64,000 bases of DNA from Gnetum montanum (taxonomy: Eukaryota; Streptophyta; Gnetopsida; Gnetales; Gnetaceae), in NCBI GenBank assembly GCA_015680685.1, contig MNCI01013908.1:318481-382480 (forward strand). The letters are read 5' to 3'. A program made the translations under genes and the position numbers. The stretch's first letter is position 1. The number at the start of each line of letters is the position of its first letter. This document shows positions 33,637 through 43,699 of the stretch, piece after piece. The notes under the pieces were generated by a model. The model made no database searches. It was not told the DNA's origin and was given only the letters and a program-made list of their open reading frames with translations.

Positions 33637-36456
33637 TCAAAAGGTCCTAGGTGATGGAGGCTCCTAAGGTTTCGAAGGACATTCTCTTACTTTGGGTGCA
33701 CATAGTAGTTGAGGTAGTGGTTGTGGTTATCCTACTACAGTTGCAACTTTTGGCAGAAGATAGAATATGTCCAACAATGCCTTCATCTTCTTCTTCTTAC
33801 TCCAAGGATCATTCATTGTTCACACTGCTTCACCAATGTGGGCTAAATTGAGAATATTCCATGAATAGGGCATTGCAGGGAATAGGTCCTTGACATTGAT
33901 AAACTAGGAAATGAATTGTTTGTGTTTGATGTCAAATGTCCTAAGTGCATTCTACAGCTCCTGGTAGCCATTCATTCTCTTGGCTAGGTTCTTAGTTGTT
34001 GATCTCTGATTTGTGAATTGCTCCTTGAGAATGTTGAGTTCAACATTTATAACCTCAAGCTTCTACTTGGTTTCTTTGTGATGTTTGAACTCTACCTTGT
34101 ACAACAAGTACAAGCTGGCCACTTGCTTCTCCAACTTTGACCATGGTCTTTTGGTAGTTACCATTGCTAGGTTTGCATATTGAAGATTAGCAACCTCCAT
34201 ATACTTAGTCATTTCCTTGATCTACAGTTCCTTCATGCAAATTTCAACCTTGTTGTATTTGTTTAGCCCATCAAAGATAAGCTGACAAACATTGCCTCCT
34301 TGTTGGAGCTACTGAAGTGCCTCATTGACTTTTTCCTTCATCAATTGAATGTGCTTCTTATTGATTTCTTTCTGCAATTCCACTTGGTCCTTGCAATGAT
34401 TTTTCATCCTTTCAAACTTAAGGGCCTTATATTTCTAGGTGGTAATCTTGATTGCAGATTTTTGGTGTAAGGCATAAACCCCCTCCATCAAGAGGTTTTT
34501 GTTCCCTACTATCAACCTCCTCAATTCAATGTTCATCCTAGCAAGCTATGGATGGATAAATTTGAACATTTATTGTTTTTACACATCAATATTTTGTAGG
34601 TGATGATTTTCTGTGGTTAGGGCCTCATTCTCTTAGCGAGTCTAGACCAAGTCCTTTTGGATGTTATACATTGTGGCATTGGCCAAGGACTAGTCAAAGA
34701 TTGTTAATTCCTTGGTGTACTCAACCTCTTTCAGTTTGGTTTGAAGCTGTTGGAAAGCTTCATCTCACATAATTGCTTATTTGAGTAGCATAGAATCAGC
34801 AAGGCAAGCTGTTAGTTTGACAACTTCTATAGCCAAGTGTTGGTTCTCTGCTCTGGCTATTTCAAGTTGCCCCTCCATGATGATGCATTTTTCCCTTACC
34901 TTGAGTAGCTTCAACTAGGTTGTAATGGTCGTATCTAGAAGGTCAGAGATATCTAGAATTGGTTGCCCAATTCCCACTAGTTAATCTACTAATTCCTCAT
35001 GCTAGGCTATGCTCAATCTTTCGCTAATAGTGCCCACATATGTCTATAGATCTCTAAGTGCATAAACATCTAGTATAGACATTGTAGGTGCATTGAGTGC
35101 TTTAGCCACTCTATTAGCAACCACTTTAGCCACTGTCTTCTACCCATGGTACTACATCACTAGGATAGTTGCCTCCTCACCCTCCTTCAAATGCACTGAA
35201 AAGGTAGTGGCATTCCTAGAGATGTCTGGGAATTACAACTATTGTAAGAGGGACATCATTACCTATCAAGTATTTGGATTTGACCTTGTAGGCACTTGCA
35301 TGTATTGGACTAAGAAAATTAACATCCCATCCTCCATCTAGCTTATGGTTCAGGCCACTTCATTGAGGTGGCTCATGGCTGGCTTGTACACAAATGGGTC
35401 ACCACCACTCCTTCCTGCTTGTTGCTACTACTATTAACAGAGGTATTCTTGGAGTTTGTGCATGTGCTCAATGGCAATGTGGGTCTCTGACATCATCTCA
35501 TAAATGCATGGTGGAGGTGGTGGTTGTTGCTTATCTTCTTTGATTACCTTTGTAGGCATCATGTCCTTCATCACCTCCACCCAGGAAGTGATTGGAGCAT
35601 GTTGGACTACATCATTAGTGTAGCGGGCTATGCCTTTTCTTTTGCATAGTTTTTTGATGAGGCATGGAAAGGAGAGTGCCTTTCTTCCACATTTGTTTTC
35701 CTTGAAGTGCTTCTCTATCTTAAGATAGATTAGCTATGAAAGGTTGACAAGGAATATTTTTCTTAGAGTAGCCCTCATCGTTGGATTGAGGTGAAAGGCC
35801 ACAATTTTAAAGTATGCATGTTCTGCTATGGTGAGTGCACCAAAATTCTTACGATTCACTCCATAACACTGATGTGTCCATTCCTTCTTGATACCTGGGT
35901 CTACCTATGTTAGAATTTTTGCAAAAGTGGCCCCAGTTTTAGGCAACCTAAGGGCCTCAAAGATTGCTTTCATTAAGTAGGACAAAGATATGCCCTTGAT
36001 TTTGACCGTGGAACCAACTTGGTTGTTGTTTAAAAAAAGGTACATCGCTCGCATGTACCACTCCCCATCAAAAGTGATAATGGGCCACATGGAAGAGCTT
36101 TGTAGTTGATTCTTGACTTCTAGAGGAGCAAACTCCAAGAAGGATCCAAAGTTTAACTCTTAAAGCATAGATTTTTGAATGTCCTTAGATGTGATTTTTT
36201 TGAGGCAGGTGTCCATTAGGGTGACCTCAAGGTTTGGTCTTGGCCTTGGTGTCTCATCTCAATGTGACTATTCTATCTTGGCTACTTCAAGAATCTATTT
36301 GATAGATTCTACTTTGGGCTCCTCCCAAAGAGGTCCCATTGCGTGGATTTCTGTTGCCTGCTCCTGGGGCTATTCTTGGCCCATTTCCATTCTTGGCCTT
36401 TTGTCCCTTGGTTGGGATAGTCTTTTCTCTTGTGGGTGCTTTCCTTTTGGTTCCAT
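33637..36456 (-). pseudogene. Extra ORF between pol and 3' LTR (env position), about 940 codons
   Basis: Sense strand of element 2. I chose the ATG at 36456 (MEPKGKHPQEKR); the frame stays the same to a TGA at 33637-33639. I found no frameshift but about 40 nonsense codons, mostly TAG. Residues about 100-270 resemble the plant 'putative plant transposon protein' domain: WPIITFDGEWYMRAM, FGALTIAEHAYFKIVAFHL, PTMRATLRKIF, GRKALSFPCLIKKLCKRKGI. A Pro run and a Gln tract, four of whose codons are now stops, follow. The remainder (about residues 420-890) is rich in Glu, Lys, Leu and Gln with heptad-like spacing and few Pro, so probably coiled coil. There is no clear signal peptide or membrane anchor. 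The position is that of the env-like gene in Athila elements, but similarity to env-like proteins was not seen. It is not functional as it stands. Confidence 0.75.
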
Positions 36457-36614
36457 CTATGGTCACAAGAAAACCAAGGATTAGTGTGTGATGTGTAACT
36501 TATATGCTTTATGTACCTTATCTCATAAGGTAGTTACACTTTGGCTAAGTTATGACCATGGCAAATTAATTATTTTAATATTATTTGGTTTAGAAGGCCA
36601 TCGAAGTTTTTTGG

Positions 36615-36670
36615 AAGGGTTTAACTTTCATAAATTAATGTTTATAATGTTAATTTATGAGTTAAACCTT
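36615..36670. other. Long imperfect hairpin upstream of the extra ORF
   Basis: AAGGGTTTAACTTTCATAAA (36615-36634) pairs with TTTATGAGTTAAACCTT, with a two-base bulge. The stem is about 22 bp, extended by TTAA on each side, and the loop is about 10 bases. It would lie in the leader of the ORF transcript. Confidence 0.6.
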
Positions 36671-36894
36671 TGTAGGAGTTAGAAAAATTTCAAAAAATTT
36701 TCTATTAAAAACCTAAGGTTTATGACCCCCACAATGTAGAGCTTACCTCTAATAGTTGTAGAACTAAAGAATAGGATTATATGGATAAATGGTTTGGAAG
36801 TTATGGCTCTTAGAAGGTTCTAGGCTCTGAAAAAATTTCAAAAAATACCCTCTTGTTTGAGCACAAATGTGAAAAAATGCTAAGTGTGGCTAGG

Positions 36895-36990
36895 TATTTA
36901 TAGAATTTTTGTGCTACATCGACAAGGTCTTGTCAATGGGGTCTCCTCTATGTAGCTAGCTTTGTCAATGAGGTCTTGTTGACGTATCCT
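36895..36990 (-). promoter_or_regulatory. U3-like internal promoter upstream of the extra ORF
   Basis: On the sense strand, four spaced units related to GTCGAC come first (36990-36912: GTCAACAAG, ATTGACAAAG, ATTGACAAG, GTCGATGTAG). A TATA box TATAAATA follows (36902-36895). This is the arrangement at the start of the LTR U3 in the same element. The TATA box is about 440 bp before the ORF start. The nested element 3 lacks this block. No LTR ends (TGATGA or TCATCA) are present, so it is not a solo LTR. Confidence 0.55.
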
Positions 36991-37015
36991 ATGGAAAAAA
37001 ATTTTCATATTTAAA

Positions 37016-38439
37016 AATTAGAAAATAGAAGGAGTTAAAACATGAATTTGGGATCCTCAAAGAGCTAGAAAAGCTGTGAACACAATGAAATACTTGAAAA
37101 GGGCTAAGATCATTCACAAAATTGGAGTTTTGATTAGGAGAATGAATTTAAAGAAGAAGTGCCATTAAGGAGTGCATATTTGGATGTAATCAATTGGGAA
37201 TGTAGAAGAATTTGATTGTGAAAATGCCTAATGATACAAAACCTAACTAGTCCAACCAAGAGAAATGTAAGTGGATCCTACCCAAAGTAGGCTCATGCCC
37301 TTTTTGCCCTTGCATATCCTCAAACTAAGGGTCCATGGGCCCCATGGATGATTAATGGTTGTGGAAAGTTAAGGACCTAATTGGAAAGAATCTACCTTAG
37401 AATTGTGACACATCAAACTAAGACATTGAACAAGACACGGAAAATCAATAGTGAGCTGAAATTATGGGAAGCATTGGTGGATGAGAGAAAGAGAGAAATG
37501 GAGTTCTGGATCCTCATCACATGAAGTCTCTTGTGGATTTTTTTGGTTAAATGATCCAATAAAGTTCATCCTTAGTCTAGATCAAAACCAACCTATTTTA
37601 GTAACTTCACATTGATACTCTAAGATCACACTACCCCCTCAAGACATAAGAATTCTCCCACAGATGAATCATCATTCCTAAAAGAGAAGTGGGAAGTGAG
37701 ATGGGCCTTAGTTAGAGGGAGCCTTTAGGCATGGGTAACATGTTTTCCTAGTCCCATAACTAGTGCATGTAGCTCATTATTGAGTCTAACGGGTGTGTTT
37801 TGAAGACCATTATTTTAAAAATGTTTTTATGGATATTTAGATAGGAACCACATCATGCAAAGACTTTAACTTCCTATTATTGGTTAACATTGGAATGGTA
37901 GGACATCCATGAAAACACTCATGCACTCAAGAGGGTAGGTAAGTAAAGAGAGCATCAAATTCCTTTGAAGTCACACCCTTGTTAATCCATCTAATCCTTC
38001 CCAAGTTTGAAAACTACCAAGGTCACAAGTTCATTAAGGTTCTTATTAAGGAAGGAACCTCATATTTCCAAAACAAGGAACACCATAGAATTTAGTGAAT
38101 GGGTGAAAGATGTGGACTCACTACCTATTCCATGATAAGAAAACCATGTCTTAGCTATTCATATCAAAATTCAAAGATAGAATCCAGACATTAGCAACCA
38201 AATAACATTAAGTATAAACCACTAGTAGCAAATAGCTACAACATCACTGTGTCCTATTGGCAATAAAGGAAAAGAAAACAAAAATAAGAAAAATATAAGA
38301 AAAATTAAAACCAAATAAAGTAAAATATAGAAGAAATTGTAAAATATATAAGAAAGAGAAAAATGTATGAATGATGTTGTAAAACAAAAAATGATGTAAA
38401 AAAAAAGTGTAAAAAACTGAGAAGCCACTTAATTGATTT
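37016..38439 (-). other. Conserved noncoding region after pol of element 2
   Basis: It aligns by eye with 42255-43690 (element 3) and with the reverse of 63110-64000 (element 4). Landmarks are the phrase CATGGGTAACATG near 37735 and an A/T-rich tract with repeated TGTAAAA words (38260-38415, seen as TTTTACA on the sense strand). There is no coding signal. It could hold packaging or export signals, but nothing in the sequence proves this. Confidence 0.55.
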
Positions 38440-40949
38440 AGCATGGATGGGCATCTCTCCCATGACTAAGTTGAAAGAAGGAGATTTGAAATATTGAGTG
38501 TGCTTGTCCATATGAGAAGGTGTTGTGGTCATTGGCTTTCTTAGGCTTATGAAAAGGCTTTATTTGTTGAATGTTGACTAATAGCCTTTTGTTTGGGCTC
38601 TAAGGTTTGTATATTAACATAGCCCTAGAGGAAAAGGTTTTGTAAATAATATAAGGGCCCTCCCACAATGTTTGGAACTTAGTTTATTGTGGCACATGTG
38701 TAGGGTTCCAATAAATGACTTTTTCTTTTGGTTGAAATTTTACCTTCCTTATTTTGAGGTCATGACACTACTTATTAAATGCTTTGTTCACTTCATTCAA
38801 GAAGATGGCCACCAATCGATTTTCATCTAGCATGTTAAGGTTGATTAGTCTTTCATTCTGTGCTAGAATAAGGTCAAGGTCAATATCATAAGTTGTTGAA
38901 AGTGTACGAAGCTCTACCTGAATAGGAAGAGTTGGTAGTTTCTTGTACACTAGCTCATAGGGAGAATAGCCTATAGGGAGTTTCCAAGTTGAGTGGTAGG
39001 CCCAAAGGGCATCGTTAAGTTTAGTGCTCCAGTCTCTTATATATTTGCTAATTATTTTAGTTAAGATCTTAGTGATCTACCTATTTGTTACCTCAGCTTG
39101 AACATTGGCTTGAGGATGGTAAGGTGTTGTTAATTTATGTTCTACCCCAAGGTGTTGCATGAGCCTTCCAAAGGTGGTGCTTGTAAAATGAGTACCAATA
39201 TAAAAAATTAGTGCATGTGACATCCCAAACCTATTTACAACATTTTGTTGTACAAACTGAGAAGCTGGAGAGGATGTATAGTCAGTGATGGTTGCTACTT
39301 CTATCCATTTCATATAATAGTTAACAGTGACTATAATGTACGCCATTCAGCATGGGTGTGATGGGATCCATGAAGTTAATGTCCTAGATGTTAAAGGATT
39401 CCAGTGGTTGGATCCACTATTGAGGATCCTTCATATGAGCAATCATCGCATCATTACGTTGGTAACATTCACAAGAGTGGATGAATTGGTGAGGATCCTT
39501 GAAGAGTGTTGGCTAATAATACCTCACCATCAAGATCTTAATGGACATGCATCTCCCAGCATAGTGGCCCCCATAAGGACCCTCATGAGCATCTTGGAGG
39601 ATGCCCAGTTGATCAGATCAAGAACATACCAACGAACTAGGCCATCAGCACATACCTTGTAAAGATGCCCATTGATCTCCATGAAGCATTTGGCTTGATG
39701 AAGAAACTATTGTTTCTTCCTACTGCCTAGCTCTTGTAGCATCTCCTGAGTGAGAAGGTAGGTGAGAATGCCATTGTATTAGTTAGGTTCATTAGGTATT
39801 TGTTCATTTATAGCACCAGCAAAGAGGAATTCACAAGGAAATTGATTAGAAATTGGACTCTCCTCCTCTTTGTTATCCCATCTCAACTAAAACAAGTGGT
39901 TAGTGACCACATTATTAGTTTCCTTTTGATCTACCATTGTAAGATCGACTTCCTATAAGATCACTAGCCACTATATGACATAGGGGCCCACCGTCGATTT
40001 GTTCATGAGGAAGTAGATTGCACTATGGTCTGTGGGCATGAACATCTTGTACCCAAGCATATAGTGTTTGAATTTCTCCAAGGCATACATCACCACCATC
40101 AGTTCTTTCTTTGTTGTGGTGTAATTTAGCTATGCACCCAGAATGCTTGTGTCATAAAATGGATATAGTAAGGATGTTTCTGGTTGTCCAACTGCATGAG
40201 CATGACTATCAAAGTGTAATTTGATGCATCTTTCATGATATGAAATGGTTTGGATTAGTTAGGTGCTCATAGAATTGGAGTTTTCATGATATTCTACTTG
40301 TGGTGCTAGAATAAGTTCTCAGATTTCTCAGTCTAGAGAAATGGAGCATTCTTCTCTATAGGCTCTACCAACAATTTGGTGATCTTAGAAAAATTCTCTA
40401 TGAGGCACCGGTAGTAGCTAGTGTGACCAAGGAATGAAAAACATCTTTGATAGTTTTCGATTAATGGGTAATTCCTTGGATGACCTTTATTTTCTTAGGG
40501 TCCATATTAATACCCTTTTAAAGATATTTTGTGTTCCAAAATAATGCCCTCCATGATCATTAGATGGTTCTTTTGCAAATTGAGTTGAAGGTTGATCTCC
40601 AAGCACCTTTTTAGTACTTGCTTAAGGCAGTTTAGGGCTTGCTCAAATGTAGTGTCATAAGTGGAGAAGTCATCCATGAAGACCTCCATCCTGATACCAA
40701 TCTACTATTGAAAGATGCTTAGGACAAGGTGTTGGAAGATTGCAGGGGTATTGCATAGGCCAAAGGGCATATTTCTATATGCAGAAGTTCCCCAAAAACT
40801 TGTGAATGTGGTTTTAGCCTGATTCTCATGTGCAATCTAGATTTGATTATAGCCACTATAATCATTTAGAAAGTTGTAGTAGCAATGCCTAGAGATGGTC
40901 TCCAATAATTGGTCAACAAATGGCAATGGAAAATAATCTTTGTAAGTTG
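38440..40949 (-). pseudogene. pol: pol of element 2, 3' part (RT thumb, RNase H, integrase)
   Basis: It runs from the RT active-site region (FMDDFSTYDTTFEQAL, about 40689) through RNase H (about 40200-39900) to integrase (39346-38770) and its C-terminal domain (GPYIIYKTF-like, about 38665). Integrase has lost the second catalytic Asp: SDNG reads FYIG (about 39205). The third Glu remains in ANVQAEVTNR. There are many stops. The RT is cut at 40949 by element 3; its upstream part resumes at 50824. Confidence 0.82.
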
Positions 40950-40954
40950 CCATG

Positions 40955-41789
40955 TGATGAGTAGCGAGGTATCCTTATGCCCAACCATATGAATCACAAA
41001 CATTCACATGTGATTTGGTTGAACTTCATGGACCTTAAGTTCTTAAGTACACTAGTTCAAGAAAGTGAAATCTAATTGGAATAATCATTGTCTTCTCAAT
41101 TCCACTTGTGAGGTACAAGTATACAGTTAATTGTAATTAAGGTATATGATTTTTATCATTTCATATTTTATTAGTTTAATCACCTAGAACAAGAAAGAAA
41201 GGTAAAGGAATTTAGTATCTAATTAATCTATTACCTAGCTAGCCTAATACAAGTACTTGTTCCCACTTTCCAAACACATCCTAAATGCATATAGTGTTGT
41301 TGGGCTACCAAACATTAAGCATTTCTAGATTACCAAGTGCTATACGTATGCTTAAAGTGGTTGTGCTTGTGTTCATTAACAACTAGAAATTAATTACTTA
41401 ATTAAATTTCATTAAGTCAAATGAATGAATATTAAATGCGTTAAAGGAAACATTAATCTATTCTCAGTGTTGCAAGGATTATCAAAAGGATTCATCTTTA
41501 TTTTTGTCACATTGCTATGCTCAAGTACATTAGTGATTAAACAAAGATCTGTACACACTCAAACTCTTGCAATGGACACTCAAAAATATTCTAACTCTAA
41601 AATGACTAAAATATAAGAACTTCGTTACTCTATGAAAAAACTCCCCCAAAATCATGTGCCAAAGTGGTATATTTATAGGCCAACATATACCCCACGATAT
41701 TGGATATTCAACATTGCATCTTACTGTCTGATATCACATATCTGGTATTGAAGCTCCAATATTGGAGCTAGTCAAAACATGATTCATCA
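40955..41789 (-). repeat. 3' LTR of element 3 (835 bp)
   Basis: It starts TGATGAGTAGCG and ends GATTCATCA. The U3 side has GATATC-class units (41695-41765). The polypurine tract ATTGGGGTA lies at 41790-41798. Confidence 0.92.
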
Positions 41790-43690
41790 TACCCCAATAA
41801 TTGAATGAAAAATCGTCTTCAAGTGACAAAAGGAAAAACAAGTTCCTTAAAAAATATTGGGTAGGTATGGGATTATTGACTGACATGTGAACTTGACTAA
41901 GATGAAACAGAAAAATTCTAAGTGCCTGAGTGTATAGGTTTACAATCTTTTATAAAATTGGGTGTTCATGACAAGAGAAGTGAACACCCTAGACAAAATT
42001 GACATCCAACTCCTCTTGACAGCTGAAGAGCGAGGGAGAAGATCCAATGGTCATGAACACTTCTCATCATACGGTGTTGCTGTATCATCCTTGGTGAAGA
42101 TAGTTCCACATTTAGTCCACACTTCCCACTACAATCACAACACAATCGCAGATTAGTATGTAATGTGTAACATATAGCTTTGAAGTTCCTTGTCTCGTTA
42201 GTGGTTACACTTGGCTAAGTTGTGATTGTGGTGGATTAATTCCTTTAGTAGTGTTAGTGGAAAGACTAGAAAATAGGGTGAAATGGATAAGTGGTCTATT
42301 AAAGCCTGAAATATTCAAAATGCAATGAAATTCTTGAAGAGGATGTAAGAATTCACAATAATAAATAGAGGATTTCACCAAAAAACCATTATAAAGATGT
42401 GCACAATTGGATTTCATTGATGGAACATGCAAAAGGATTTGATTATGAGAATGTCTAAGGATAATGAACTTAACTAACCCAACCAAAAGATATGCAAGTG
42501 GGCCCTTCCTAAAGCAGGCACAGACGTTTTAATGCTCTTGCATAACCCCATGGATGATTAATGATTACAAAAAGTTAAGTACAAAAACCCAAAAGAAACT
42601 ACCTAAGAATTTTGACACATCAAACCAAGACATCAAACAAGAACATGAAATTAGTAGTGAGGTGAGACATGAAAAGCATAGATGGATGAAAGAGAGTGGA
42701 ATGGAATTCCTAATTATGGTCACATGAAGTCCTTTGTGAATTTTGTGGCTAAATGACTTGATAAAATCCATCTTTAGTCTAGACCAAGACCAACCACATT
42801 TAGTGACATTGCATCACCATTCTAGACCAATTCACCTCCTTGAGACACAAGAGTGCTCCCACAGAACAACCACCATTCCTTATTAGAGAAGAAACAAGAA
42901 GTAGGAAGTGAGGAAGGCCTTAGTTAGAGGGGATCTTCAGGCATGGGTAACATATCTTTCTAGTCCTATAACTAGTACTTGTAGCATAGTTATTTTATTT
43001 AAGTGGTATGCTTTGAATTTTCATTGTTTTTTTATGATGGGAACTACACCATGCAAAGACTTATTCGACTTCCTGTTATTGGTTGACATGGAATAGTAAG
43101 AAATCCATGAAAACACACATGCACCTAAGTAAGTAGAAAGGCACAAAGAGTACCGAATCCCCTTGAAGTCACACCCTTTTCAAACTTTTGAATCCTTTCC
43201 AAATCCAGAAACTACCAAAGTCATAAGTTCATTACAATTTTATTAATGAAAGCAAGAACTACACATTTCTAGAACAAGGAAAACCATAGAGTTTGTGAAT
43301 GGGTGTATTTTGTGGACTCACTAACTATTTCATGAAAAATAAACCATGTCCTAGTTATTAGTAACAAAATTCAAAGCTAGAATCCAAACAGAAACAATCA
43401 AATAATTGAATAGTACATACCACTGTCAAGCAATGAATTACCACTGTGCTTGTCACTTATTAACAAAAAGTTAGAAAATCACACCAAAATAAAAGAAAAT
43501 ATAAAAGAAAGTGTAAAATATTTAAGACATAGCAAATTTACCAATGATGGTGTAAAACAAAAAAATTAGAAAATATTAATAACATGAAAACAAAAAGGTG
43601 TAAAATAAAGAATGTGCAAAACAAAAAGTTGTAAAAATAATAAGGTGTAAAAAAATGTGTAAAATAGAAAGAGGAAAAATTGAGGAGCTA
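41790..43690 (-). other. 3' noncoding region of element 3
   Basis: It holds only the conserved noncoding block seen in elements 2 and 4. Near 41990-42150 a short piece links the two flanks of the missing extra ORF: its LTR side matches element 2 up to about 33630, and its pol side matches from about 36455 onward. The U3-like block of element 2 (36610-37015) is also absent. Confidence 0.65.
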
Positions 43691-43699
43691 CTTATATAG

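Noticed and set aside
33637-36456. Recoding of TAG as Gln or Trp to explain the many stops
   Set aside because: Nuclear plant genes use the standard code. The TAG pattern also occurs in all pol copies together with lost catalytic residues, which points to decay by deamination.
36895-36990. Reading the GTCGAC-like block in element 2 as another solo LTR
   Set aside because: It has neither the TGATGA/TCATCA ends nor the downstream LTR blocks (AATAAA region, ATATGGTTG end), and no target duplication.
38222-38444. Hydrophobic ORFs (MASQFFTLFF-type) on the minus strand, with a similar one in element 4 at 63114-63320
   Set aside because: They look like membrane peptides in two elements, but both begin with GTG, not ATG, and consist of the T-rich tract. 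Phe/Leu/Ile content follows from base composition, and the corresponding tract in element 3 offers no comparable start.
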